From NCBI RefSeq assembly GCF_014692505.1, contig NZ_JACNYK010000001.1:1125922-1189921 (forward strand): a DNA stretch of 64,000 nucleotides, in the 5' to 3' direction. Shown one piece after another: positions 9,790-18,429 of the stretch (the stretch's first letter is position 1; every line of letters begins with the position of its first letter). The position numbers and the translations under genes are program-made. This DNA comes from Sphingobacterium arenae (GTDB lineage Bacteria; Bacteroidota; Bacteroidia; Sphingobacteriales; Sphingobacteriaceae). The notes beneath the pieces are model-generated. The model saw nothing but the letters and a program-made list of their open reading frames with translations. It was not told where the DNA came from and did not search any database.

Positions 9790-10130
9790 GTTCTTTTTTT
9801 AGAAAAAAGAACGAAAAAATCGTCGCTTCGGAGATTTGAGATAGTGCTAAGGATGAGTTTCTACAGACCTCAAATCTCCGGATGCGACCTCAAAGTTTAA
9901 GGGAGGTCTAGTGCATATGCGTAAATGACCGTGATCATTGATGGATTGCAGTTACACGTATTAAAACTGCCTCGCGTTGTTCCGCGGGCAGCTTTATGCA
10001 GAATATTCCGTTAAAAACAGAATGTTGTTTGAGCGCAGCGAGTTTCATTCTGTTTAGGAATAGTCAAGTAAAGGTAGCGGAACCATGCAAGCCTTGATTT
10101 TTTGTTTCTTTTTCATCAAGGAAAAAGAAA
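9790..10130 (+). repeat. structured intergenic repeat, copy R1
   Basis: This 341-bp element fills the rpsP-rimM gap. It consists of an A/T hairpin (9790-9812), a 12-bp perfect inverted repeat (CGGAGATTTGAG at 9829-9840 with CTCAAATCTCCG at 9869-9880), a conserved block with GCTTTATGCAGAATATTCCG, a two-part hairpin (ATTCC 10005-10009 with GGAAT 10057-10061, inside it CAGAATG 10018-10024 with CATTCTG 10046-10052), and a closing hairpin (TTTCTTTTTC 10105-10114 with GAAAAAGAAA 10121-10130). The same order occurs in R2 and R3. No reading frame is shared by the copies. Confidence 0.85.
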
Positions 10131-10142
10131 AAGATTACTATT

Positions 10143-10670
10143 ATGAACATCAACGACGCTTTTTATATTGGTTACATCACAAAAACACGTGGATTAAAAG
10201 GTGAATTACAACTTTATTTTGAATTCGCCGATTATACGGAGTTAGACTTAAATGTTCTCTTTCTGGAGATAAACAAAAAGTTGATACCTTATTTTGTAGA
10301 TAGTATAAAATTACAGAACAACAGCACGGCGTACTTAAATCTGGGAGACATAGATCATGTCGATAAAGCGAAAGAACTTATAAGGAAAAAGGTCTATCTA
10401 TCTAAGGATAAAATGCCCGAAAGAGATCCCGACGATTTTCGCTATACCGATTTTGTCGGATATCTTGTCGTGGATGAAGAGGAAGGGGAGGTTGGTGAAA
10501 TAATCGAAGTGCAAGAGTTTCCGCAGCAATTTATTGCTACCGTTGATTTTGATGGGAAGGAGTTGATGTTTCCGTTAAGTGAAGATCTTATTTTGGGAAT
10601 TGATGTAGAAGAGCAGGTTCTAGAAGTAGCGTTACCAGAAGGCTTAATTGATCTATACCGGGAATCGTAA
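10143..10670 (+). CDS. rimM: ribosome maturation factor RimM
   Basis: At 175 aa this is the usual RimM length. The N-terminus (FYIGYITKTRGLKGELQLYF) is the RimM beta-barrel signature, and the second half (DFVGYLVVD...GEIIEVQEFPQQFIATV, ending ELMFPLSEDLI) is the PRC-barrel domain. RimM binds S19 and helps mature the 16S rRNA 3' domain in the 30S head. The ATG follows an AT-rich stretch immediately after repeat R1. In many bacteria the order is rpsP-rimM-trmD; here R1 separates it from rpsP, and metF rather than trmD follows. Confidence 0.95.
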   Translation: MNINDAFYIGYITKTRGLKGELQLYFEFADYTELDLNVLFLEINKKLIPYFVDSIKLQNNSTAYLNLGDIDHVDKAKELIRKKVYLSKDKMPERDPDDFRYTDFVGYLVVDEEEGEVGEIIEVQEFPQQFIATVDFDGKELMFPLSEDLILGIDVEEQVLEVALPEGLIDLYRES

Positions 10671-10735
10671 TCAAAAGTAAATTTCATTTTAATAACTCCG
10701 CTAACTTCCATATCTTTCGTAACTTTTAGATAAAA

Positions 10736-11692
10736 ATGAAGATTGTAGACCATATAAAGAACGCAAACGGAAAGACCTTGTTTTCATTCGAATTACTACC
10801 GCCGGCAAAAGGGCAGGGTATCGAGAGTATTTTTAAAACAATGGATGAGTTGATGGAGTTTAACCCTCCATTTATTGATGTCACTTATCACCGGGAAGAC
10901 TACCTCTATAAACAGCATGCCAGCGGACTTCTAGAACGTGTGGCGTATCGCAAGCGACCTGGTACGGTTGCTATCTGTGCAGCCATTATGAATAAATATA
11001 AGGTGGACGCTGTGCCTCATTTAATTTGTGGTGGATTTACAAAGGAGGAAACAGAGAATGCGCTGATCGACTTAAATTTTTTGGGTATTGATAATGTGCT
11101 GGTACTTCGTGGCGATGCGAGAAAAGGTGATCCTGATTTCGTTCCGACGCCAGGAGGACATGCTTATGCCACGGACTTGTTGCAGCAAGTTGTTGATATG
11201 AATAGTGGCAAATATCTGCATGAAGATATTGAAAGCTCCGCAAAAACAGATTTTTGCATTGGCGTAGCAGGTTATCCGGAGAAACATTTTGAGTCGCCTA
11301 ATTTCAATACCGATTTTAAATGGTTGAAGAAAAAAGTAGAAATGGGTGCAGAATTTATCGTAACGCAGATGTTTTTCAATGTCGAGAAGTATAAGGAATT
11401 TGTTACCAAATGTAGGGATAACGGTATTCATGTGCCTATTATTCCAGGCCTCAAGCCCATGACGACCAAAAGACAATTGATTACATTGCCTAAGATTTTC
11501 CATTTGGATATTCCTGAGGAATTAAGTGAAGCGGTAGAGCATTGTAAAACTAATGCAGATGTACGTCAGGTAGGGGAGGAGTGGCTCGTAGAGCAATGTA
11601 AGGAGTTAATCAAGTTCGGTGCTCCGGTACTACATTTCTATACGATGAGTAACCCTGGGCCAACGAAGAAAATTGTGCAACGATTGGTGTAA
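10736..11692 (+). CDS. metF: methylenetetrahydrofolate reductase
   Basis: This 318-aa TIM-barrel flavoenzyme reduces 5,10-methylene-THF to 5-methyl-THF for methionine synthesis. Characteristic stretches are the N-terminal TLFSFELLPPAKG (catalytic Glu in FE), VDAVPHLICGGFT, NVLVLRGDARKG and FIVTQMFFNVEKY. The length is a little above E. coli MetF (296 aa). The ATG is 65 bases after the rimM stop, with an A-rich leader (gataaaaatg). A strong bidirectional terminator follows 12 bases after the stop. Whether it is transcribed with rimM or alone cannot be told from sequence. Confidence 0.95.
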   Translation: MKIVDHIKNANGKTLFSFELLPPAKGQGIESIFKTMDELMEFNPPFIDVTYHREDYLYKQHASGLLERVAYRKRPGTVAICAAIMNKYKVDAVPHLICGGFTKEETENALIDLNFLGIDNVLVLRGDARKGDPDFVPTPGGHAYATDLLQQVVDMNSGKYLHEDIESSAKTDFCIGVAGYPEKHFESPNFNTDFKWLKKKVEMGAEFIVTQMFFNVEKYKEFVTKCRDNGIHVPIIPGLKPMTTKRQLITLPKIFHLDIPEELSEAVEHCKTNADVRQVGEEWLVEQCKELIKFGAPVLHFYTMSNPGPTKKIVQRLV

Positions 11693-11703
11693 ATATAAAT
11701 TAT

Positions 11704-11730
11704 AAAAAAGAGGCGAACGCCTCTTTTTTG
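11704..11730. terminator. bidirectional terminator between metF and glnS
   Basis: AGAGGCG-AA-CGCCTCT is a near-perfect palindrome flanked by A's on the left and T's on the right, so it can end transcripts from both convergent genes. Confidence 0.85.
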
Positions 11731-11733
11731 TGA

Positions 11734-13404
11734 TTATCCTTTCTTAACTTCTTTTGCCCAGCTATCTTTCAAAGTCACCGTACGGTTGAATACCAAATGA
11801 GCTTCCGTCGATTTGCTATCTAGGGTAAAATAGCCTAATCTGATAAACTGATAACCTTTACCAGTCTCTGCTGTTGCCAAATCGGGTTCTATATAAGCTT
11901 TATTGATAATTTGCAAACTATTCGGATTGATAGATGCTTTGAAGTCTTCTGTAGAAGCTGGATTTTCTTCATTAAACAAGCGATCATACAATCTAACTTC
12001 GGCTTCTTTGGCATGCGCTGCTGATACCCAATGGATCGTCCCTTTTACTTTTAGCCCAGAAGTGTCTTCTCCTGATTTGGAATCAGGCACATATGTACAA
12101 TGTACTTCCGTTATATTACCGTCTTCATCTTTTATAAAATCGTGGCATTGCACGATGTAGGCATGCTTTAGGCGTACGGAAAGTCCAGGGCCCAACCGGA
12201 AAAATTTCTTCGGAGGTTCTTCCATAAAATCGTCCCGTTCTATCCAAAGCTCTTTAGAAAACGGAATACTACGTGAACCTTCGCCTCCTTCTACTTCTGG
12301 ATTATTTTCACCGATCAGCTCTTCCGTTTGCCCGTCTGGATAATTCGTAATAACGAGTTTAATCGGATTAAGTACGGCCATCCGTCGCCAAGCGGTAGCA
12401 TTAAGATCTTCTCGGATACAGAACTCCAATAAGCCGACGTCAATCATATTCTCTCGCTTTTGGACGCCTATACGCTCACAGAAGTTACGTATAGATGCTG
12501 GCGTATAGCCACGTCGTCTTAAGCCCGAAATAGTTGGCATACGCGGGTCGTCCCAACTTTCTACGTATTTCTCGTTGACCAATTGCAATAATTTACGCTT
12601 ACTCATGACCGTATAGGTCATGTTCAAACGTGCAAATTCATATTGTTTAGATGGGAATATTTCCAGTTTCTCAATAAGCCAATCATATAACGGACGGTGT
12701 GGAATGAACTCTAATGTGCAAATAGAATGTGTAATTTTTTCAATGGAATCGGATTGACCATGGGCAAAATCATACATAGGATAAATACACCATTTGTCGC
12801 CCGTGCGGTGGTGGTGAGCGTGCTTTATACGATATAACAGTGGGTCACGTAGATGCATGTTTGGGCTTGCCAAATCAATTTTCACGCGGAGTACCTTTTC
12901 GCCATCTTTATATTTACCATCGCGCATTTCTTGAAAAAGCTTCAAGTTTTCTTCGATGCTGCGGTCACGATAGGGCGTGGGTACGCCAGGCTCCGTCGGT
13001 GTTCCTTTGGACGCAGCGATTTGCTCGGATGTACTATCGTCTACATAAGCTAGCCCCTTGTTGATTAAATCAATGGCAAAGGTGTACAAGGTTTCAAAGT
13101 AATCAGAAGTGTATAACTCTTCAGCCCATTGAAAGCCTAACCACTGAATATCCTGTTTGATGCTATCCACGTATTCCGTTTCTTCCGTTACGGGATTGGT
13201 GTCGTCAAAACGTAGGTTGGTTTTCCCATTGTACCTTTGAGCAAGTCCAAAGTTAAGGCAAATCGATTTTGCATGACCGATATGGAGATAACCATTTGGC
13301 TCAGGCGGAAAGCGTGTTAAAACACGTCCGTCATGTGTACCTTTGCGGAGATCCTCTTCGATAATCTCCTCGATAAAATTCAGTGGCTTTTCTTCGTTTA
13401 ACAT
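11734..13404 (-). CDS. glnS: glutaminyl-tRNA synthetase
   Basis: A class I aminoacyl-tRNA synthetase of 556 aa that charges tRNA-Gln with glutamine. HIGH is at residues 41-44 within [22 protein letters not shown] follows, and the KMSKS-equivalent is VMSKRKLL near residue 265. The C-terminal half is the anticodon-binding beta-barrel region. The start is the ATG at 13404 ([10 protein letters not shown]): the frame stays open upstream to 13623, but that part runs through repeat R2, has no family similarity and would put 73 extra residues before the Rossmann core. It converges with metF across a shared terminator. Confidence 0.97.
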   Translation of the reverse strand: MLNEEKPLNFIEEIIEEDLRKGTHDGRVLTRFPPEPNGYLHIGHAKSICLNFGLAQRYNGKTNLRFDDTNPVTEETEYVDSIKQDIQWLGFQWAEELYTSDYFETLYTFAIDLINKGLAYVDDSTSEQIAASKGTPTEPGVPTPYRDRSIEENLKLFQEMRDGKYKDGEKVLRVKIDLASPNMHLRDPLLYRIKHAHHHRTGDKWCIYPMYDFAHGQSDSIEKITHSICTLEFIPHRPLYDWLIEKLEIFPSKQYEFARLNMTYTVMSKRKLLQLVNEKYVESWDDPRMPTISGLRRRGYTPASIRNFCERIGVQKRENMIDVGLLEFCIREDLNATAWRRMAVLNPIKLVITNYPDGQTEELIGENNPEVEGGEGSRSIPFSKELWIERDDFMEEPPKKFFRLGPGLSVRLKHAYIVQCHDFIKDEDGNITEVHCTYVPDSKSGEDTSGLKVKGTIHWVSAAHAKEAEVRLYDRLFNEENPASTEDFKASINPNSLQIINKAYIEPDLATAETGKGYQFIRLGYFTLDSKSTEAHLVFNRTVTLKDSWAKEVKKG

Positions 13405-13428
13405 AACTACAAAGTTAGCTTTTTCTTC

Positions 13429-13775
13429 TTTCTTTTTCTCCGCGAAAAAGAAACAAAAAGCTCGTCGCTGGGAATCTTTGCATAATAGGGAGTGCAAAAG
13501 GCAAATTTGTACAGATGCAAAGTTCCAAGGCGACATCTGAGGTTGAGGACGGATTGTGCATAATGCGTAGATAAACGCGAACAATAATAAGCAGCTTTTA
13601 CGCGGACTAAATCGGCCTCGCATTGTTCCGCGACCAGCTTTACGCCGGCTATTCCGTTAAATAGCATGCTGTTTGACCGAAGGGAGTTGCATGCTGTTTA
13701 GGAATAGGCTAGTAAAGGTAGTGGAAGAATGCAAGCCTAGATCTTTTGCTTCTTTTCCATCAATGGGAAAAGAAG
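13429..13775 (+). repeat. structured intergenic repeat, copy R2
   Basis: Same plan and orientation as R1. The opening hairpin is TTTCTTTTTC/GAAAAAGAAA with loop TCCGC (13429-13453). Hairpin B pairs GGAATCTTTGCAT (13471-13483) with ATGCAAAGTTCC (13515-13526) with one bulge. Hairpin C has ATTCC/GGAAT outside (13651-13655, 13701-13705) and AGCATGC/GCATGCT inside (13663-13669, 13689-13695). The closing hairpin is CTTCTTTTCC/GGAAAAGAAG (13749-13775). The stems differ in sequence from R1 and R3 but still pair. It lies between the divergent glnS and the exported protein gene. Confidence 0.85.
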
Positions 13776-13798
13776 AAGAAAAATCTGTATTTTCGAAT

Positions 13799-15076
13799 AT
13801 GAAACATTTCATAAGCACTATTTTTCTCATACTATTAATCATTGTACAACCTTGTTTTGGGCAAAAAGCCAAGAAGCCTCAGGTGATTGTATACGGATCG
13901 GACCTTTTGGCGTTCTCCGTAGCGGTACAGAGCGCTAAATCGAGTGTTCCAACGATATGGTTGGTTGAGGGAGAACAGCTGATGCCTGAATTTTCCAGTG
14001 GGCATGTTCAGATAGAGAATATGCCACATTTAGATGGTGGAATATGGATGGAAATTTTAATGGAAATGGCGCTTGCGAAATCGCCTGATGATTCGCTTGC
14101 GACGGTTGTTAAACGTGAAATGAATCCTCGACTGTTTCAGAATGCGGTGGAGAAAGTGTTGCGAAAGCTACCGCAATTAACGGTAATAAAAGGAGAAGAG
14201 GTGCTGTCCATCCATCGACGGAAGCGAAACTGGGAAGTGCAGACGTCCAGTAAACACAAGTACGTCGTGAGATGTGTTATTGACGCCTCCCGAGAGCAGG
14301 AGCTATCCCATTTGATCGACATATCTTGGGATAATCATATAGAGCAGATGCAACCGCTTGGTGCATTGTCTTTGGCAAAAGTGCGCACATTAGTGGCCGC
14401 GGGACAAATCGGTAATTCTCTGTTTGGAGCACAAGTGGAAAATATTTTAGCGGGAGAAAAAGATGGCTTTTTTAATTTTAGAGGTGTAGCAGAAGTGTTG
14501 GATGAAGATATGACATTAAGCGCTTTCCGTGCAGCAGTAGGACAAGCTGTGGGTGCAGCGGCAGCATATTTGGCCTTTTTCAAGACTGCTGCCGACGAGC
14601 TGGATGTCCGGAAATTGCAAACAGAGTTAATGACTTATAAAGCCCGTATTTTGCCCTATCAAGATATCTCGATCAACGATGTACACTTTTATGCTTTACA
14701 GCGATTTGGGTTGACGGGCTTACTGTCAAGTCTACATAAAGATGATAATTTCCATTTCCAAAAGGATGAACGCGTAAGCTTCGAAGAAGTGGAGCCCATT
14801 TTTGATAGGCTATACTCCCGGAGCCAACTGTGGTTTTTGGATAATAAAGGTGATTATTTCCGGTGGAAAGATTTTCTGTCCTTAATAAAATTTGTCGGGC
14901 TTCGTGGAAACGAAATAGACAGACAGATAGCAGATGCATGGTCGACGAAGTTAAAATTTGAAGGTAACTTTGATAAAGAAGCGTTTGTTAGCCGCTATCA
15001 ATTTGCTGTTATTTTGGATATATATGCCAATCCATATGTCAAAGCGATCAACCAACAAGGAGATTTTATCAATTAA
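13799..15076 (+). CDS. exported FAD-dependent oxidoreductase-like protein with degenerate nucleotide-binding motif
   Basis: The ATG at 13799 begins a signal peptide (MKHFISTIFLILLIIVQPCF, cleavage after GQ likely). Earlier in-frame starts lie inside repeat R2 and are rejected. The mature N-terminus (PQVIVYGSDLLAFSVAVQSA, then TIWLVEGEQL) aligns by eye with the FAD-binding beta-alpha-beta unit of FAD_oxidored-type proteins, but the GxGxxG glycines are mostly replaced (GSDLLA). A later VVRCVIDASREQEL resembles their second FAD motif, and GQAVGAAAAYLAFF resembles the C-terminal GxAAG helix. About 425 aa. It may be an inactive relative or a surface protein derived from one. It is flanked on both sides by repeats, so it is probably monocistronic. 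Confidence 0.65.
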   Translation: MKHFISTIFLILLIIVQPCFGQKAKKPQVIVYGSDLLAFSVAVQSAKSSVPTIWLVEGEQLMPEFSSGHVQIENMPHLDGGIWMEILMEMALAKSPDDSLATVVKREMNPRLFQNAVEKVLRKLPQLTVIKGEEVLSIHRRKRNWEVQTSSKHKYVVRCVIDASREQELSHLIDISWDNHIEQMQPLGALSLAKVRTLVAAGQIGNSLFGAQVENILAGEKDGFFNFRGVAEVLDEDMTLSAFRAAVGQAVGAAAAYLAFFKTAADELDVRKLQTELMTYKARILPYQDISINDVHFYALQRFGLTGLLSSLHKDDNFHFQKDERVSFEEVEPIFDRLYSRSQLWFLDNKGDYFRWKDFLSLIKFVGLRGNEIDRQIADAWSTKLKFEGNFDKEAFVSRYQFAVILDIYANPYVKAINQQGDFIN

Positions 15077-15079
15077 CCT

Positions 15080-15493
15080 GTTCTTTTTCTCCGCGAAAAA
15101 GAACCAAAAAGCTCGTCGCTTCAATCTTTGAGGAAAGGGATAGTACTAAGGATGGGTTTCTGCAACCTCAAAAATTTGGATGCGACCTTTTGAGGTTAAT
15201 GCGGGACATTACACTACCTGTATACTGTGTCAAAACCTATATAGCAGCTTCTAAGTAAAATTTCAGATTAGCGAAGACCATGCGTAAATGAAAGCGATCA
15301 ATAATAGGCAGCTTTTATGCGGACTAAATCGGCCTCGCCTTGTTCCGCGACTAGCTTTACGCAGGATATTCCGTTAAAAACAGAATGCTGTTCGACCGAA
15401 GGGAGTTTCATTCTGTTTAGGAATAGACCAGTAAAGATAGCGGAACCTTGCAAGCCTTGACTTTTTGTTTCTTTTTCGTCAAGGAAAAAGAAA
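15080..15493 (+). repeat. structured intergenic repeat, copy R3
   Basis: Same plan and orientation as R1 and R2, with a longer middle (414 bp). The opening hairpin is GTTCTTTTTC/GAAAAAGAAC (15080-15104). Hairpin B pairs TTTGAGG (15127-15133) with CCTCAAA (15166-15172) plus AAT/ATT after a mismatch. The outer stem of hairpin C is ATTCC/GGAAT (15368-15372, 15420-15424) and the inner stem CAGAATG/CATTCTG (15381-15387, 15409-15415). The closing hairpin is TTTCTTTTTC/GAAAAAGAAA (15468-15493). It sits in the convergent gap before the TerC-like gene. Confidence 0.85.
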
Positions 15494-15504
15494 TTAAAGA
15501 AAGA

Positions 15505-15628
15505 TTTAGGAATAGACAAGTAAAGTTAGCGGAACCTTGCAAGTCTTGATTTATGGACTCGTGTTTATTATGGCATCCATGAGCTCGCAAGCTCGGTTTT
15601 GTTTCTTTTTTTGTTAAGAAAAAAAGAA
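15505..15628 (+). repeat. partial tandem copy of the repeat 3' end
   Basis: Directly after R3, TTTAGGAATAGACAAG and TAGCGGAACCTTGCAAG repeat the segment that follows hairpin C in all copies, with CTTGATTT after it. The closing A/T hairpin (TTTCTTTTTTT, loop, AAAAAAAGAAA, about 15601-15628) then recurs, preceded by an extra GAGCT/AGCTC hairpin. The last hairpin probably also terminates the TerC-like gene on the minus strand. Confidence 0.65.
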
Positions 15629-15631
15629 AAA

Positions 15632-16678
15632 CTAAACCTCTTCTTTTTTCGGAAACATCAGTGAAGCTACGATACTAATCGCCAGAATAGATATAATGAT
15701 AATTAACGAATGAACCGTTTGAAACCCTAATCCTTCTAACCAACTGTGTAATAGCATTTTTGCACCAATGAAAATTAATAGAAATGCCAAGCCGACTTTC
15801 AGGTAATGGAATTTGTCTATGATGTTCACTAAAAGAAAAAACATAGACCGTAACCCCAGAACAGCAAAGATATTGGAGAAAAATACAATGTAAGGGTCTT
15901 TTGTTACAGAAAAGATAGCGGGGATAGAGTCTACGGCGAAAATCAAATCGGTAAATTCGATCACCAATAATACTAGAAATAAAGGAGTCATGTACCTTAC
16001 TCCGTTTTCTATGTGGAAAAAGCGACCACCGTCCATACGTGGCGTTACTTTAAAGTATTTGGACATGAATTTTACCACAGGGTGGTTCTGTGGATCAACT
16101 TCCTCCTCTTTGTTGCGATTGATGTACATCATAATCCCCGTATATACCAAAAACGCACCAAAAACGTAGAGTATCCAGCCAAACTTAGCAATAAGGGCCG
16201 CCCCAATGAAAATGAAGATACAGCGTAGTATAATCGCACCAATAATTCCCCAAACTAATACCTTATGGTAGTATTTCTCGGGTATACCAAAGGAGCTAAA
16301 TAGAAGCACCATGACGAATATGTTATCTACAGATAAGGCATATTCCACGACGTAGCCTGTAAGGTATTCTAGACTTAACGTCTTGTTGTATAATTGAATA
16401 CTGGCAGCCAAATCACTTTCATTGACACGAATATTATGGTAGTGTTTGGCAATAATTTCTTCTAGCCTTGCAAAATCATGTACGTTATGAAGTTCATGTC
16501 CCCAGATATATAACACTAAGCCGAATGCGAGTGCGAAGAAAACCCAGACCGCACTCATAATGGCTGCAGCTTTAAATGATACGGGTTTGTCGCTCTTGGA
16601 GAATAAACCTAAATCAATAGCAAGCATGAGGATAATGAATATAATAAAACCTCCAAAAAATAACAGTTCGTGACTCAT
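15632..16678 (-). CDS. TerC/Alx-family integral membrane protein
   Basis: A 348-aa polytopic protein with about nine hydrophobic helices. The family signatures are visible: EYALSVDNIFVMVLLFSSF and, after an internal duplication, VIEFTDLIFAVDSIPAIFSV, each with the acidic/polar residues (E..LSxDN and E.TDLxFAxDS) conserved in TerC-type transporters. Alx and TerC-family proteins handle metal ions, chiefly Mn2+ export in characterised cases. The N-terminal helix and GLFSK...VSFKAAAI match the Alx subgroup. It is 17 bases downstream of the polyprenyl synthase gene and probably cotranscribed. The exact substrate cannot be read from sequence. Confidence 0.92.
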   Translation of the reverse strand: MSHELLFFGGFIIFIILMLAIDLGLFSKSDKPVSFKAAAIMSAVWVFFALAFGLVLYIWGHELHNVHDFARLEEIIAKHYHNIRVNESDLAASIQLYNKTLSLEYLTGYVVEYALSVDNIFVMVLLFSSFGIPEKYYHKVLVWGIIGAIILRCIFIFIGAALIAKFGWILYVFGAFLVYTGIMMYINRNKEEEVDPQNHPVVKFMSKYFKVTPRMDGGRFFHIENGVRYMTPLFLVLLVIEFTDLIFAVDSIPAIFSVTKDPYIVFFSNIFAVLGLRSMFFLLVNIIDKFHYLKVGLAFLLIFIGAKMLLHSWLEGLGFQTVHSLIIIISILAISIVASLMFPKKEEV

Positions 16679-16695
16679 GTGATATAATGTGTTTT

Positions 16696-17667
16696 TTATT
16701 TATTTCTTTCTGTTGTAAACCTGACTAATTGTTCCAGTGCAGCTCGATAAGGATTATCCGGAAACGTGGTTAATATATCAAACGCTTCCTGTTGGTATTG
16801 CAGCATTTTTTCCCGTGCATAGTCCATACCTCCACTGCTGCGTACAAAAGTAATAACCTCGGTAACCTTATCTTTGTTTTCACTATGGTTTTTTACCAAG
16901 TTGATAATACGTCTCTTTTCCGCAGAAGTCGTATTTTTAAGCGCATAGATGAGTGGAAGGGTCATCTTTTTTTCTTTGATATCATTTCCGACAGGTTTTC
17001 CAACGTCGTCCAAGCCAAAATCAAAAAGATCATCTTTTATTTGGAAGGCTATACCCACCTTCTCGCCAAACAGACCTAGACGGTCGACGGTTTCTTTTGG
17101 GGCTTGTGTGGATGATGCACCACAAGCGCAACACGCTGCAATGAGCGAGGCCGTTTTCTTACGGATAATTTCAAAATATACTTCTTCCTGAATATCCAGT
17201 TTGCGCGCTTTTTCTATTTGCAGCAATTCTCCCTCACTCATTTCTTCTACAGCGTCAGACATAACCTTTAACAGGTTTAGTTCGTTATGTTTGACGGAAA
17301 GAGACATCCCCTTCGATAGTAGGAAATCACCTAATAATACCGCTATTTTGTTTTTCCACAAAGCGTTGACCGAGAAAAACCCCCGACGTTCATTTGCGTT
17401 ATCCACGACGTCGTCGTGGATTAAGGAAGCCGTATGTAATAGCTCAACCAACGAAGCGGCCCGATAGGTAGAATCATTGATGTTTCCACACAATCCGGCG
17501 GAAAGAAAAACAAACATCGGACGCATCTGTTTTCCCTTTTGTTTCAAGACGTATTGTGTAATGCGGTTTAATAAAGGTACAGCACTGTGCATCGATTCTT
17601 TAAATCGATTTTCAAATTCTTTTAGCTCTTGTGCTATCGGGGTTTGTATATCTTTTAATTTCAGCAT
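16696..17667 (-). CDS. all-trans polyprenyl diphosphate synthase
   Basis: This 323-aa class I prenyltransferase extends farnesyl or geranylgeranyl diphosphate with IPP, most likely to make the menaquinone side chain. The first aspartate-rich motif is HDDVVDNANERRG (Asp85, Asp86, Asp89) and the second is FQIKDDLFDFG near residue 211. GKQMRP supplies the IPP-binding residues. Chain length is set by residues before the first motif; LLHTASLIHDD has small side chains there, which fits a long product, but this is inference. It is the first gene of a pair with the TerC-like gene; upstream lies a 193-bp spacer. Confidence 0.93.
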   Translation of the reverse strand: MLKLKDIQTPIAQELKEFENRFKESMHSAVPLLNRITQYVLKQKGKQMRPMFVFLSAGLCGNINDSTYRAASLVELLHTASLIHDDVVDNANERRGFFSVNALWKNKIAVLLGDFLLSKGMSLSVKHNELNLLKVMSDAVEEMSEGELLQIEKARKLDIQEEVYFEIIRKKTASLIAACCACGASSTQAPKETVDRLGLFGEKVGIAFQIKDDLFDFGLDDVGKPVGNDIKEKKMTLPLIYALKNTTSAEKRRIINLVKNHSENKDKVTEVITFVRSSGGMDYAREKMLQYQQEAFDILTTFPDNPYRAALEQLVRFTTERNK

Positions 17668-17860
17668 GAAAAATGGCTAAATCACCATGGCTTTAAAGCA
17701 GTCAAAATCGCCATAAATATAAGAAATATCCACGTAGCATGAACACAGATACGAACGAAATAATAAAGAGCTCTTATAGCGCTAAAAGAAACTGGAAGTG
17801 AAGTATTCATAAAGGTAATTGGAAACTAGCGAATAAATAATAGAATGCATATATACTAGC

Positions 17861-18424
17861 TTATAAGGCTTCGATAGCTAATTCTAATTCTTTGTACCAC
17901 TCCTCTCCATATTCACGGATAAGAGGTTCTTTGACAAATTTGTATACTGGAATACCCAGTTCTTTGCCAAATGTGCAAGCGTCGCTACAAATATGCCAAC
18001 GATCGTAATGTAAAACGTCAAACGCGGGATAACGAGTCGTCCGGATAGGATAGAGGTGACAGGAAATAGGCTTTTTCCAATCAACTTCGCCGAGTTCATA
18101 CGCTTTTTCAATGGCACATTTGGTAATTCCGTTATCCCATGTTACATAAGCACATTCTTTATTGCCATCCACACAAGTGGTTGTAAGATCTCCATCCATA
18201 TCGATGACGTGTGTGCCTTGTTCTTCGATAGCCCGAATACCCTTCTCGGTCATATAAGGTTTTACTTTAGGATAAATCTCACGGAGAATCTCCGTTTCTT
18301 TTTCATTTAGAGGGGCTCCTGAATCGCCTTCCACACAGCAAATGCCCTTACATTTGTTTAAATTACAAACGAAGTCATTCTTAATAATGTCCTCATGCAC
18401 TAATACGTTGCCTACTTCGATCAT
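17861..18424 (-). CDS. DUF3109 cysteine-rich protein
   Basis: A 187-aa cytoplasmic protein with many cysteines: the cluster CNLNKCKGICC near residue 20, then CVDGNKECAY, TKCAIEKAYE, ISCHLYPIR and HICSDACTFGKEL. This pattern is that of DUF3109, a relative of the YkgJ-type metal-chelating zinc/iron-cluster family. No biochemical role is established. The start is the ATG at 18424 (MIEVGNVLVHED); the open frame further upstream overlaps the DUF3108 gene and has no family similarity. It lies 5 bases after that gene and is probably cotranscribed with it. Confidence 0.9.
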   Translation of the reverse strand: MIEVGNVLVHEDIIKNDFVCNLNKCKGICCVEGDSGAPLNEKETEILREIYPKVKPYMTEKGIRAIEEQGTHVIDMDGDLTTTCVDGNKECAYVTWDNGITKCAIEKAYELGEVDWKKPISCHLYPIRTTRYPAFDVLHYDRWHICSDACTFGKELGIPVYKFVKEPLIREYGEEWYKELELAIEAL

Positions 18425-18429
18425 GTTGT

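Noticed and set aside
13405..13623. N-terminal 73-residue extension of glnS
   Set aside because: It runs through repeat R2, has no synthetase similarity, and the ATG at 13404 gives the normal N-terminus.
13673..13798. Earlier start of the flavoprotein-like gene
   Set aside because: It lies inside repeat R2; the ATG at 13799 begins a proper signal peptide.
16679..16695. yybP-ykoY-type manganese riboswitch upstream of the TerC-like gene
   Set aside because: Only 17 bases separate it from the upstream coding region, so there is no room for the structure.
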